Assembly: GCA_022661535.1 (NCBI GenBank)
Contig: JAKULF010000008.1
Coordinates: forward strand, 1,550,001 to 1,614,000
Length of the DNA stretch: 64,000 bases
Reading direction: 5' to 3'
Source: Eutypa lata
Taxonomy: Eukaryota > Ascomycota > Sordariomycetes > Xylariales > Diatrypaceae
In this document: positions 43,501 to 59,453 of the stretch, in pieces
Layout of the letters: each line of letters opens with the position of its first letter
How positions within the stretch are numbered: the first letter of the stretch is position 1
Translations under genes and position numbers: made by a program
Notes under the pieces: generated by a model
The model's input: only the letters and a program-made list of their open reading frames with translations
The model's database searches: none
Told to the model about the DNA's origin: nothing

Positions 43501-46500
43501 GACGAACATACAGACCGTGGCCACGGGGCGGCCACCCCACGTCGTCTATAGAGATTGTTTGCAGTGATTGGGATCTAGGTTACTGGACCTATTCCCTATC
43601 CCATCACTTACCGTGCTCTGTGATGTACGTTGGTGCGTCGTCTTGTGGATACCAGTGTCGTAGTGCTCATGTGTCCTGTATGTGAGCCTACAAGCATCAA
43701 GCCCGGAGAAAAATCGACATTGGACTAGCAACCATGTTGAAAATTTGCCTGATCTCTTCTCTGGTGAATTCCACGTCACCTTGGACCAAATCATTGGCCT
43801 CCAGTGAATGGGGCGAAAACTATTTAGTTGATATCTCCAAGTATCTTGCATAGGCGGTCGGTATAATGGTCGTCAACCTCTTGAGGGTATGTACGTAGTA
43901 AAGAGGTCCTCATCGATCGATCGAATTTGTGGGATCATGCCGAAGCCCTGGTCATAATGTACTGTCTTTGGTTGTTTTCGTCTCTTAACATTACCAGCCT
44001 CTTTGCATGATTTAGTGGGTACCTAAGGAGAGGTTTTAGCGTCGATGGCCAGCAAAGAACAACACACGAGCGTTTCTTACACCTTCCTGTTGATGTTGAT
44101 GCATAGATGGACATTGCACGTGGGGGTAGCAGACTCGAGGATTGGTTCCGTTTGTATGGTCAACTACTAAACTTGGAGTCGAAGCTTGGGAAGTTTCGTT
44201 GAAGAGTTGCAAGTTGGGTTCTGGTTATGGAATAAGGTCATGTGTGTGGTTGAGGTCATGTAGGGTTGACTACAATCGAGTCGACGGAAGCGCTACCAAT
44301 CATGGATTAAGAAGAGGGTTAAGGTTACATCCACGCTTCGCCTAATGTGGTATATTGCATTAACATCTTTGATATCGGTAGTTATCCGGTATTGAGGGGG
44401 CGTTAGCATCTGACGGAAATCTTATAGGGAATTAAGACGAGGAAAATCATACTCATGGGAATCAACGGATACAGCCGGGTCAGATAATTGGGGTAGATTT
44501 GCTGCAATGGTGAATGCTACGAATACGGTGCAGACGACTAAGAGACATTATGCTACTCACAGTCTAGGACAATTCCCAAGTATCCGGGTACTCATCGCAA
44601 GACCTGGCGTGGTAAGTATCAGACCGCCCAGCCCCGAAGGAACCAACGAAGTGTAAGACTAATTTCACCACTCAAGCGTAGACGTGGGAAGAGGACTTCG
44701 GGGCCGTTTCCGCCTATCAGCCTAGTGCAAGAATGTGTTGTGAGAATTGCAGGTTGGTTTGCCTCGAAATATGTTCTAGACCATTAGTGTTGTCAACCTG
44801 ATGAAGGCATCCAATCTAAGATGAAGATGTAGACACCATCAAACGACCCTGCCTGCATGAGAAAGCGACTGTTGTTATGACACCACAGATAGGTGTTTTG
44901 GTTTAGGGTAGTATTACTAGTTCCGAATTTTTTTTGTTGAGAAGGTTTCCCATTCATGGAAGAAGTCAAACTTGGTGAAAATTTTCAAGGGTGGTAAAAA
45001 TCACTTGTGGATGGGGTTTAAAATTCCTTTGGGCAAAATATCTCAGGGGTTCTACTTTCTTGAATATTGCTGGTAAGCGTTTCGGAAATAGACTTCGAAG
45101 TGGCTGCTTTAGAAGCAGTACCTAGGAACCTTAACTCGGAATAGTTGCAAGTAGTACATGAAAGACTTGTGAGCTCCCTAGACTCCCCTTGTCTAGTATG
45201 GATGGACAAACAACCCAAATAAATAGGAGAGGGCTATGATAGCCAATCCACCAAGACACTGGGTTTGAAACACTTTCGCTGTATACTCGAAATACATTTC
45301 GCTCAGTAAAATTTGTTCTACTGATATTTGTTGTATGCCAAAATCATGAATCGTGTGCCCTAACCATGCTACTGGTCAATAGTGGCAGGACAAAAGTCCG
45401 TATCATCTCCCTGGCATAGTTAGCGCCCAACACCGGCAAGAGAAAGTTCCTTCACGAGCCCCTGTAGTTTGCAATAACGTGAGCCCGTAATCGCTTTGCG
45501 TAAAGCTTCCTGATGGGGACAAGACCTGAGAGAGGATTTTTGGGATGCCATGATCGCCAATATTGGGTAGCAACGGATAAACCCTCTAAAATACATGATC
45601 CACGACAGAGCTTTGGGGAACTTGTCTGGAATTAGTCTTGGGATCTCTTTAATTCTTGGCTAAGGGGTGATTTTCAAACTTAAGGTTTGCCTAGACGGGC
45701 ACTAATATATTGTACACATAATATTCGACGCTCGTCCTAGCGATATGCAAAAACAGAATGCCATCGCAGCACCCAGAATATTACCCGGCAGAGATCTCGG
45801 TTGTTGAAAACACTAAAATTATTATGTCTATTATATTATCCCATATATTAAGCCGGGGCGACTGCAACTGAGTCAGTCATTTGATGGATCTGGGCGATGT
45901 TTTCAAGTTTCCTCGTCAATGTTCCGAGTTTCGAATGCTCGTCGGCCCCTCTATGGCCCCGTGATCCCCCAATGATCCTAGGATCCCCTGGTTAGGAGAA
46001 GCCGAACCCTTATTGCAGGTGAGCTATATTAAGCAATGCAACACACTGGCCATATGTTCGCGACCAATTTACAAAGGGACTAGAGTAACTACATCTACAT
46101 GATCGCCGGTGAGGGAACTTGGAACCACTCCAGTTGGGCTTCGCGATGGAGTCGGGGTGGTCTCCTGAAAGGCGACCTAAAATGAGGGGTTAGATCGCTT
46201 TTGGCTTGGGTTAAGGGTGAGACGCGTGGTACTGTACAATCACATGTTCCTGAAATAATCCTGATACTAGGCGGAAGATGAAGATAAGATGAGTTTGATT
46301 TTACGCTAGTTAGTCCTTACAATCCATCGCCTGGGTGTTCATCTGGTGCCGTCGTGGTTGAAGATCTACAAGGTGGCAGAGTTAAGAGCCAGCTGATGTT
46401 AGAACTTAGAATTAATGCGTACAAGATGTTCAATTTGCCTCCTCGTTGATGCCCAATCTGAGATGACGACGATTGCCGATCTGATATATTACCAATTTTT

Positions 46501-49500
46501 TCCCGGATCTGCACTGTTACATTGATGGCGTAAATGGCGTTTTAGCTCGTGGTAACCAAAGCCATAACTATAGACTGTATTGAAGGCATGCGTCTCTGTC
46601 TTTGTCGATGGACTGTAGTATTTTTTTCAGCCAGCGATGATGAATTATCTTGGCTTGCTATGGAATGTTTATGTATACGTTGTAGTTAAAAGCCCACCAT
46701 GGAAAAGAAAAGAAGATTTTAAGATCAACGAGGTCACAGAAAGTATGTAAATCGCTTGTCTTGGCTAACAAAGGGTCCAGAAGATCTTGGGAATGCCATT
46801 GTAACCAGCCACAATTCTTGGGACGACGTTATTGTTGATGCCCAACGATCCCGGGCTGCCCGGCCATTTCTTAGAATTACTACTAGGACTGAGTGGGTAA
46901 GTTGTTCGTGATCGGCATCCCACCAAAACGGCCGTCATGCTGGGATATCCGGGCACGTATGAGGCTGAAGTCGGCCGAATAAAACGGTGTGAGCCACTAT
47001 TGGCCTCTACAGCCCGTAGTAAGCTACAGTACGTACATAGACAACACGGTCTTTACCTATGCAGGTTACGGCAAAGAATACCGGTCAAGAGATTCAATCC
47101 AGCTAAGCACGGATATTTCCTCATCAAGGCACCGGCGAAGGGTATGTGCATATTACGGTTCTGAGAAGGTGGTCTAGGCTGTTAAGGCTGTGCATCTCGT
47201 GAGGGTTGCGTGTAGGAGCAGGGATGTCTGGGTGACAGCCGAGAGGTTCCTGGCGTCGTTGATTGTAACTACTATGTATGTAGAAGCTTACATAGGGCTG
47301 TTCTTAGCTCGTGGACTAAGCCGTTGATTTCTTCTAGAGCTAGAGTAGAACATTTTCTTTCGAGAACATGTGGTGCCGTATTCCGTTTGTCCGCACGCTA
47401 GAAGCCTCCTTAACGCAATTAGGGTCCAACAAAGCTCTACGGCAATTTTCGAGGTGCCGAACCGTAGTGCTGGGAAGGATGGCAGTTGGAAGATCGTTGA
47501 GGGGGTGTCATTCACTGCTGGCAAGGGCTGCAAGGACCATAAAACTAGGGTCCCGACGAAAACGGTTTGGCATCGTCTTTCCGTCCATGGTACCGGAACA
47601 CACCCCCGGAGCTGCTGGGTAGGCTGGTCCTCGTTCCCTTGTCGGGAAGAACGGGGCAAGACCACAAGACCACATAAAAGAAAGATACATGTGGGCACTT
47701 TCATTTTCGAAGCCAGTTTGATCGCTTCCACTCAGGCTCGCTGGAGAAAGGGGGGACTTTCCCCTCTCTTGAGGATGTCGGGTCTGCCAAATAACTATGT
47801 ACATAGGAGAGAAATCCCATGGTAGTTAGTTAGTACGGAGGTGCTGGCGTTATCTGTACTTTGACGTCCTGACTTTAACCACATATCAAGACTACGAAGA
47901 GTTCTTGGCATGCTCCAAGAACTTCGAGGTACCCTCTCACGAGAGACGTAAATATATAACTACGTTGTTCTTGAAATATTATCATGATGGCAAAGGTTTG
48001 GGTGTTCATAGCGAATGTAGTCTTTATGATAAAGGATTTCAATTTCTGGGTTCTGCACACATGTGACAGGATGATAGATAGCCTTGGGGTCTGTGTTTAT
48101 CGGCCTACATACATACTGCATTATATTGACGAGGGACGGCCCGACAAGTTAGCATGACCTAGACTGGCTCATTGCGGTGCCCAGTATAAGGCCCTGACCC
48201 TACCTTCTAGAAGTGGTCGAGCTTTGCGCAGCAATTCTGAAATGGCGTGTGCAGTTGAGAAATATCGCTACATCTTATCAAATAAAATGTGTTCAGCATT
48301 CTGGTGGTATCGGATATCCCTAATAAATCTCGTCTTATCAGCTTATATAGTTGCAACCACTAGATCTCGTGGCAGCCACATTTCCCATCTATGCCGTGGG
48401 GGTCGTCCCAATAGGCTTTGGTAGTACTGGTACGCGAGCTACTACTACAGTATGTAAAGCTTACGGGGTATACGTGGTGTTAAATAACCCCTCAAAAAGA
48501 GTTACTCCAAATGGAAAGAAAAGGAAGAACATTCACTAAAGCACCTATCTTGCCCCCCTCACCTGGGTTTGGCCGAGGTCTCATCTTGAGAAAGCTTTCC
48601 ATCGGCATTTCGAAAAGTTGGAGCTATTTCGTTCCAGTCGGCTTTCACAACAACAACCCCACGTTTATCCTGCAGTCGATCCCGCTGGCCCGTTGCTGCT
48701 AGTTAGTGGAAACATGCCACTCCAGCTTGACGCATAGGACAACTGATTGCATTAATCCCTACTTTGTAGCATGTTCTATTTGAAATCTACATATATTGTC
48801 ATATCAAGTGAATACGTAATCATCATTCGAGTCCCCTTTTTCAAGTCCAATAGTTTTGAGATAGAAATAATAATAGTAATGATATTGCGACGACGTAAGC
48901 GACCCTTGGTCACCAAGATACAAGAACAATTGAATACGATGACTGTGGAGAGAAGTTTTTGCTTTTACTGCATACATACTTCGTACTTCTACTGTAATAA
49001 GTTGCTGGGTTCTCTACAAACATGGTAAGTCACTATCTAGAGATATGTACATAGATAGCTCTGAGAACGGCTTTTAATCAGGTGACTCAATGTCAGACGC
49101 ATATTTATGCTTCCAAGTGGACCAATAAGTTAGTTCTATAGGGATGCATGGTATGTACACCACTTTTCTGTATAGTACATACATATATTCGTTACGTATG
49201 TAGTACGACGTATGACACGGGCTTCGCCCTAAAGCAGGAACCACCTCTTATTTTGCTAGGGGCGTAACATCGCGTCGGCGGAACTCGGGAGCTCTAGCTT
49301 TCGACCACTAGCGATACTAGGTAGCTAGCTCTTGCTGATCTGACCTGAGCTGAATCTGTCGCCTTTTATAAATACATATACATACATATTAACGAGCATA
49401 CTCACTTGATGGCATGCTATTCACACGGTTTAGGACTCTTTGGTTCGGGGAACGTAAGGGTTGAAGTGTGTTGGGTCTAGATCTTGAAGCTCCTATGTAG

Positions 49501-52500
49501 CTTTGGAGTTACTATCTAGACTAGTTGGATAAACCACTTTGGTACCTACAGCTGGCTGAACATGTTACCGGGTTCAGTCAAAACGGATCTCGTGGAAATC
49601 TTGTGGCGTACCTGCATCTTGCATACATTATTGGTAGCGGTCTTGTCGAATGATCGTATTCGTCTGCATACATACGCATACCATTTGCCATCTAATCTTG
49701 AGGACCTGCCAATTGGATGAAAGGCCGCGGAGTTATTCGCTGACGTTCTGAAAGGAGCAATTCCGGCGACCGCAGCAGCAGCAGCAGCTTGGCATTCTAT
49801 CCTATTCAATTTAGCAACGCGGGCACTTTGTGGAAAAGGGGATAGGCAAGGAATCTTTCATAAACTTATAACACCATATATTGACTATCTAGCAAAATTA
49901 TGTTGGTTTACGGAGCTTGCTCTGTCGATGCTTAACTACAACGTCTGTAGTTTTCGTATAGTCTCCCCAATGATGTTCTAACTAACGGGAAGCCCGATCC
50001 CCATCTTCGTTAGATGAAATGAACCGGAGATACTATTTCAATAGAGTTGAACAGGGGATAAAGAGCCATGTTGAAAACAGTGGATTAGAAACCTTCGAGA
50101 ATATCTCCTTTTCGGGGTTTAAAATGAGCTGATGTCATGATCATGTTCGAACCCTGGAATACGACAAGATTATTTGACAATATATTAACCTCTAAAAGTT
50201 GACGTTTGCGTGTTCAAGTATTGCACAATCTGAACTGGCCTGAATTATGTCTTGCAATGGCTAACTAACCGTACAATTGCTGTTACATCAAGCCTACAGA
50301 GCGAATAACTAGAATTTATATGAGAGTCTGCATGGAGTGAGTCAATAGATGACGCTTAATTCATAATTATACTTTATCAGGATTTTTGGGGTGTCTATTA
50401 TGCATTGTTTCCAGGCTGTCGAGGTGACAGGGGTCGAGCATAAAACACTCTCATCCGATGATTTGATAACTACATAGTATCGCTGTGCTTCTCGAAGTTT
50501 TCTAGAAACATGCTGAATCGAGCTAAGGTCAATTTCAGAGGCTTGCCTGGGATTCTTATGCTATACCCACACATACAGAGCTTGCAGTGTAACACCCATG
50601 CTCCGGGTGGGCTGGCAGCGATCCTGGCTATCACCCCACAGCCAACCACACAGCAGGGCGACGCGAACGTCAGATTTGGGTGGATTCGATTCCAAAATTC
50701 GCCAGACAGTCGGTGTCTTTGACCGCTAGCTAAAACGAACCACCCGGGGAACGGTTCCGCAGGTGAATAGTGGCCTTTCGATGTCATCCCGACAACCTCC
50801 AATGGCACACACCTAGGCACACCTAGTCTTCACCTCTGCATAGTGTAGCTCCGAGGTGATTAGGTGGATGCTACCTGAAGGCTGGCAAAAAAAAATCTCC
50901 TATGGGGGTTTCTTTCGAGAGGACAACTACGAGTCAGGAGGTATGTAGATATAGAGATATATCACACAAGTGTGTAGTTATCGATGCGTCGATTGCGTAC
51001 CCTTTGTTCTTAGGAAGTTGGCAAGGAACAAGCGCATACTCAAACCCAGATGATAAGCCGGGGGCTATTGACGATCGACAAGGGCTGTGGTGCATAGATT
51101 AATGCAAGTCCATCTTTTACATATCTACTACTATATCTGTTAGGTTGTTAGTAGTAGTTAACTATTGAGATGTGAGTTCTGACTGGTTGTAGCGGGCTGG
51201 GGGAGTTGGGGATTTCCAGCTCCCGAACTCGTTGTCCAAGCGCCAACCACAACAACTGGGTACCAAAACTAAAACCAAGTATCCAGCGGAATGGGTGCAG
51301 CAGATCATGTGTGAGATCTCTTGATGGAGGCCAAAACCCAGTTACCAACTGTTATGTGTTTTGCCCTCAAAGATGATAAAATGGATTCGGGTGTTCTAGA
51401 CGGATAGAAATCGACGGCGGTGAGCCCAAGTCTATCCATACTTCGATATGTCCACTACGTAACAGTATCGGGTGAACTAATCTGCTTCGCCCTCTTGAGA
51501 AAGTTAGATATGGATTTTGTACATACATACATACATACATACATACATACATACATACATGTATGTATGTATGTATGTATGTATGTATGCGTATAGGGGT
51601 CTGTCGGTTACCCATCCTTCTAACAATAATAGATTACCAACTACCTAGTACTGAATTTGATATTTGTGAAATGTTGTGAGGTGTATTACCATTGGAGTGA
51701 TAGCGATTGTCCCAATTCTGAATTCTACAAATAATTGGAGGTTTGAAAAGGTTATTACTACCCTATTATTCTCTATTGTATCGTATTAGACGTAATAGAG
51801 CTGCTCGCCTAATGTTACCTCGACTAGGCTACCGCTACCTATTGGTTAAAACATTGAACCATCAAGCTCCGGCTAGGGAGCTGTGACCATCGGTACTTGA
51901 TTATTGTTCCTGGATAGAAGATACTTGGTTCCACATATCCGCCCCATAGAAACCTTCTCGTTGATTGCTACTTTCTCAATGCCAAGAATTGTGTTTCTAC
52001 CTATTGAATAGTACGAAGGAGGGAAAAGAATGTGATGAAAAATGATGCACACATACGTAATATTTCTATGCAGTAGCTAAAGATTTTATTTTGATTTTTA
52101 TTCAAACTTTTCAGTTATCTAAGCAAGGTAAGTGGCTGCAAGTACTTAAGCGCATACTTCAATCTTAATGCATGACTCTTGGTGTGTAGGTACATGTATG
52201 TAGGAATATTTATTTGAGTTTGTTCTGTACCTCATATACCTATAATCACAATGTGAAGTGGTTAAGTACATTAGGATCGAGGTTTAAGCTTGGTATTCAT
52301 ACTATGTAGGTAGATCAGTCGTGGGAACCTTCTCGTCTTCTAAACTTAAGAACATGTATACTGGAAGTCTAAGTATATAAGGTAAGTATATAAGGTAGAT
52401 AGATACCTATAATCCAAACTATAGTATATGAGTATTTACCTAAATCCAAGCTATTTTATATAAATAATGCATAGCAATACATTCTGCCAGTATACAGCTA

Positions 52501-52899
52501 ACGTCTACTTGGGGGTGGTAGCTATCAGGGCCTCAAGCCCCAACATTGAAGCATTAAGCACATCAAGAATGGACCCACATACACTTGGAAAGGGTACATT
52601 GGTACCACGAATTGCAGGGATAACTGTGCAGGGATAATGAGCATAGTGCGTACATACATACACACAAACCTACATACAAACCTACATAGGTTATGGTACA
52701 AAATACATAAAAAATTAACTACTACTCCTACCATGTAGTTATGTACTTGCTACGTACATACCTCTTCAAACAACGCAAATCACACTAAGCCTAATTAAAT
52801 AAAGACGTTCTTCTCGAAGGCCCATAGACAGGGCAGGCAGGGAGCCATTTCATCACCTCAGATAATTTTCCTCTATCAATTAGCTAGTACACTAAGTAT
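40516..52899. other. 12-kb tract without a recognisable gene
   Basis: Frames of 60-150 codons occur on both strands, often opposite one another (for example 47288-47825 and 50470-50820), but none has a family motif, a signal peptide plus body, or phase-compatible splice partners that I could find. The tract is not uniformly AT-rich, so it does not look like heavily RIP-mutated repeat DNA. It contains short ATAC/GTAT tracts, a CAG run at 49772-49786, CCAAT boxes near 42055 and 42113, and the palindromic microsatellite at 51520-51589. Decayed genes, a lineage-specific gene or a long regulatory region are all possible. Confidence 0.45.
51520..51589. repeat. Palindromic (ACAT)n/(GTAT)n microsatellite
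   Basis: Ten ACAT units (51521-51560) run directly into about seven GTAT units (51561-51588), so the two halves are reverse complements of each other centred near 51560. The block can form a cruciform or a hairpin with a stem of nearly 30 base pairs. Confidence 0.9.
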
Positions 52900-54828
52900 T
52901 CACACGGCCATCTCCTTCGTTGCCAAACTTACTTTTTCAGCACACACCATCATCATCATATGAAACTTCCTTTCTTTTGTATTACATTCACTCATTGACC
53001 AAACTTTATTACTTTAATCTGTCTTCACCTTGGTCACCCTTCCCTCCGAGCCTGTTCACTCTTACCTACCACACACCACACACATGCGCGTCAACTCAAC
53101 CAACAACACGTCACATTTTTGAGTCTGAGCTGAGGGTAAGTTAGGATCACATATTGCTCTGTTCCATGTACCTGCTATCCATGACACATCCTGCATCTGA
53201 TCAACCTTTCCTATCTACCTGCAAACTCTCATCTGGTCACCTATCTATCGTAGGGCACAGGGCACATCTTGTTTGTCACTTCTGACTACCGAAACCGCAT
53301 GTCCCTACAATACTGTTCCCCCCCCGCCTCCTTGGACCACCTGTTTGTCTCGGTTCTAATGTCTCGTTTCTTTTTTTAAACCTGATGCCTGATATATCGG
53401 GAAGAAGCTAAGCGCATGTTCAGCTCGTCTCTTTTGTATCTGCAAACCCTAGTCTCTAGGTAGATTATAGTTGTGTTCGTGCCTTTTGTCTTTGTCAACA
53501 CCAACAGCAGGTGCTCTAAGCTCCCTAAGGTGTCACAGAATTACATACGCCTGCCACCTTTCCTTGCCGCGATCCACTTACTGCTTGTTACTCGAGGATA
53601 GGACAACAACAAAGCTCCAACTCGATCGCACCCCCATGTTTTGTTCATAGTTGACATCACGTCATTATCACTGTTGTGACTTGCTACCCCTACTCATGGT
53701 AGTCCTCAACTTCTGTGTTCATTTCTAGCGCTTGGTATATGTGTCGGCAACCAGCTAACCCGAGTCTCATTATAGAACTCTTCCATCTCAACCGGATCCG
53801 ACACATCTGGAAGTCGCATATTCGCAAAGAATCACGAACTCATCTAACCCGATTTTGTAACATCCGATAATCCACGAAGAATACTTAGAGACGAGAAGTT
53901 TACGCTACGACCAGTGATCTTGAACTATTTCTATCTGAGACCATCGGATTGCACGAGCCCAACAGTGGTCCCGAAAATCCGGTATCTCTTTGTTCAAGAC
54001 ATTCCGACAGGGAACATCGGTGCCAATATAAAGTCTTATCAGACAGCCCTGTGCCTAGTCAACGCTTTGATCTTTACAAGACGACGTCGACACTACAATA
54101 CGGAACAATACTACAGAGCCCTGTGTAGACCAATAATTCCTTGCATCATATTGTTACCGGAGCAGCTTAACCATAATAGCGACAACCTAGGCCGAAACTG
54201 GTAGCAGTCCTCAACTACCTGCATCGACGATTCCAGTACCAAATTCATTCTTCAGCTTATGTTGGCTTGGAAGAATTGTGTACGGTGACGATACAGCATT
54301 GGCCCATACCACGAGACCGTTTGGCGCCACAGTACATTGCAGTAGTGCATCTCGGACGTGTCGGCGACCTTTGGAACTACAAGTATATGCCCCGATAATC
54401 AGCGCCAGCACATCACTGCGCTTGTTATACTCTTAGCGCGCTATTTGCCATCAACTCTTCATGTAAGTATTTGGTCACTATTTACGGGCGTGGGACTCAG
54501 AAGATAGTTGATTCTGGCCATATGATCTTTTGAACTTAGTTGCAGCCAGATCCAGGTGGCGGTCTAGGTCTCACCGCTCCTCCTTACATCCTTGAGTTTG
54601 TGGGTGAAAGAGCTGTAGGACTCTCCAAGGATTAGTCCACGAAACGTTGAGCCTTCTAATTATGAGTTGAATCTACTGTCTTCTGAATCGTTGGCTAACT
54701 TCACGAAATAGAGCATACATCTGCATCGCGCCACCATTATCCAAGATACCCCTTCATTCTGTGCATGAGCAGTTAAGCGGAGGTATAATCTACTCCAGTA
54801 GACTAGACGGGTGACGGAAGGTTTCACT
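52900..54828 (+). promoter_or_regulatory. Long leader/promoter region of the C2H2 factor gene
   Basis: From about 52910 the plus strand turns pyrimidine-rich (CTTTCTTTTG, CCTTCCCTCC and CTCTT runs) and stays so for more than 1 kb, unlike the tract to its left. Such stretches are typical of fungal core promoters and long 5' UTRs. Two possible leader introns start at GGTAAGTTAGG (about 53134) and ATGTAAGTATTTGG (about 54461). A 96-codon plus-strand frame at 53914-54204 begins without ATG and is not supported. Transcript start sites cannot be fixed from sequence. Confidence 0.4.
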
Positions 54829-56409
<1,581 letters not shown>

Positions 56410-59400
56410 GACGGCGCTTCGGACTACCACCACTACTTGGGCCCTACGGTGGTCTATCCGAATCATTTCTTACCCAACTTCTCAGACGCCCCTACTCAAT
56501 AGATTTTCCTTGTCAGCATATCTGCTTTTGCGCGTACGATTAATACCCAGCGGATGGTGCAGTGTCCGCAACATGCTTTTTGCGAGGAGGGGTCCTAGCA
56601 CCTGGCGTTACTTTGAGACATGGCCCTCAGGATTTTGATTTTGGCTCCCGACATGGCGTTTTATCGTTATTACCGAGCTTCTTTGCCTCTACCACTATTA
56701 ATACAGCTTCAGGACTATCCCTGAGCTGGTACCAGTGGACTTTTATAATAATGCGAAGTCTGCGACCTCGGGCATCTAGATGATGCACATGAGGTCGGAT
56801 GGCAGATTTGATTTCATTAGCTTTATAGCTCTCTCTTCCCTCGACATAGACTGATTAGGCTCCGCTAGCCTTGATGAGACACAAAAGGCGTCAAACAGAG
56901 CGCCCGGATGGATTATGGGAGAGAGAATGGGGAAACAGTGAATTTGCAAGCCATGAAAAGGGCCGGCTATTCAATGCCCGGATAGGATTGCATTTGAGGG
57001 ACAAAAAAATGCAGCGTAGGGTATAAGGGAGGCGCGTTGATTTGTTTGTACAGTAGCGTACGCGTGCAATTCTGCCCTTTTGAACTACTGCTAGCTTGAG
57101 GCAAGCAAAAAATATGAAAATCGAGAAAGCGACGATTGATCTCTGGTTTTTTTTCGTTAGCGTGGTGGTGATCCAATGTGATATATGATATGATATGATA
57201 ATATGTGACAACTAGTGCTATATGTGATATGAATTATCTTTTTATTTCTTTATGTACGTACTGACTTACATACCTGAGTAAGTACATACCCTGATACCTA
57301 CCTAGAAGCATGCGATATTTGTCTAAAACATTGTCGTCGCTAAGGTTAGTTTTAGGTTAGAACCGGGTCTCGGGACTTAAGTTTAATGGAGGGAGAGAGA
57401 AGAACGGGTGTGGCTTGCATCATGCCTGGATATTGCATACGTACACATTGAGGTTGTCACGTTGTAATTATGTATGCACGTATAAATTAATGTAACAATT
57501 TGTACTCCTTTGACATGGAATCATTCCGCCTGGATTCATCCATCGCCTGATCTTTTCCCAATCCCGCTTCAGCTCACAACTATCTCATAGCTGGGTGGGA
57601 GAAAATAGGTACCTATCTACATGATATAAGTAATCATCTAAGGAGGCATAACATAAACCCGATCATGTGTATCTGGTCCATGATTTTCTTTTCTTTTTCT
57701 TTTTGGTCCCTCCTAATGGGAATCAGAAATCTGATGATCTTATGAGGTTCAGACTCGCCCAGAACTGTGAGTCTTAGACCAGCCACTATTTCGTTGCCTC
57801 CACGTGGTTTACCGGCGTGGAAAACCTAAAAAGCCACCGAGTTGATCCCTGCCATTTCCCTCTCCTTCCCTCTGGGCTTGACGATGTAGGTACACACGCA
57901 CTGGGCTGACCTAGGGAGGCAACTTTAAGAGCCAAGGAGAGAGACAAGACGCGACCAATGAGAGAAGTTCCAATTGGACATGACTCCGGATACGGTTAGG
58001 CCCAATATTACATTCAGCCTTGACTGATGAAGAGCGAATAACAGCGTAGCATTGGGCGGTCGCCTGCCGCTATACCACTCGTGTCAGGCCACTTAACCCG
58101 TCCCAGGACTGGACTTTCAGCCCACCCCCTTCGATAAAGGAACGCCGGCCGAACCCTTCGAATATGGACCTTCGTCCCGTCCCGAGAGGGCGGAATCGAA
58201 AAGAAAGAAGGGGAAAAAAAAAACTCGTATGATTTTTTAGGACATTTCAATTCAGCTCTAGAACCACTTGAGAAAGAAAGAAGAGAATAGAGCTCCTAAT
58301 CTGTGCTGTGCTTTGTTGTGCTGTACCTCTGCTGACCGATGGATCCCCCCCCGATTTGTTAACTATGGGTCTCGCGGTATTTTTCCGAATTATTGATTTG
58401 TGATCATTAGCAGGCTATACGCAGACGACAACAATACCGGGCTGTCAACGCCGCAGTAGCAGCAACCATGTCTTCAACGTCGGCTCGCCTTGCCTTGCCC
58501 AGGGAATACCACTTTCCTAGTCGTCTAATCATACCCGGAGACGCTTGCCTCCGGCATGCAACCTTGAGTTCCAGTCTCCCCTATCTTGGATTTTTCTTTC
58601 GCGGACTGTCCCATCTTCAAAAGTTCCCTTGCTCCCGTGCTGCCTCTGACGTCTATGTCTGATACTATTGCCTCCTTTTGCGCTCTCCTCCGATGGGGCG
58701 CGCTTGGGAGTGGCACCCTCTTATATCTTTGCTCCGGACGGTCAAAAGAGGTGGCCCACCTCACCACGGTCCGCGTTGTAAACTAAGACCTGGTGCCTTC
58801 TATCTTGAGCATGACTCGACCTTGTCCTAGGGTCACGATCGAAATACCTTCAGTAGTAACTCTACGCGGACCATATCAGCCTTCGGGATCTGCAGACCGG
58901 GCCCTTTCCCTAAATACTATTACCGATCCCGCGTGGTTTCGGTGTCCTATACGGGATACTGCCTTCGCTCTAGGTGGCTTCAAGGTCAAAACGGGCGTTA
59001 GCAGATCTTCGATCCTATCTAGATTTCCGGTACCCGATCTTTAAAGGTTGCAAACCTTATTACATCGTCGCGAGCACCACGTCGTAAGGGAAATCCTGAT
59101 TCCAACCTTGGAAATAGTATGCAGATGCTTCCTAATTGCCGCAGTTAAGACATTGCCACCATATAGCAAGTCTTCTATTATACAGGAACGAGTTTCCTTA
59201 AACGATATATGTTTCTCTCGGGACCAAGCTGTCATCCTACTGGAATATTCTGCTCTTAGGACGGCTTATGCCCCTATAAGAACGGCCTTCGTCACGACCC
59301 TATTTAATAAAAAAAAGAAGAAGAAAGGGCGTCTTCCCATAATCGAGGTGTTCGATGTTCCTGCGAAAGAACCCCTTACACTTGCCAAGCACGATACCAC

Positions 59401-59453
59401 CAGACAAAGAAAAGGGTTCCCTGTACCTCAAGGCGCTGCACAAGGCCCCTACC
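56410..59453. other. 3-kb spacer, including leader of the DsbA-like gene
   Basis: The left 800 bp are probably 3' UTR of the C2H2 factor. The middle has AT-rich and ATGATAT repeats (57178-57200) and a GCC-rich, pyrimidine-rich start near 58300. Overlapping plus-strand frames from 58468 to 59453 change frame repeatedly and carry no family motif, so I read them as leader of the next gene and not as coding. An in-frame ATG at 59355 would lengthen the DsbA-like protein by 33 residues but has a poor context. Confidence 0.45.

Noticed and set aside
47288..47825. Frames of about 150 codons on both strands
   Set aside because: They overlap antisense to each other, neither begins with a well-placed ATG, and neither shows a family motif or splice partner. 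This may be a trace of a decayed gene but cannot be supported.
50470..50820. 116-codon minus-strand frame
   Set aside because: No recognisable family, opposed by an equally plausible plus-strand frame, and no splice partners.
58468..59453. Series of plus-strand frames before the DsbA-like gene
   Set aside because: The frames shift repeatedly with no intron-like junctions and show no motif. A long 5' leader explains them better.
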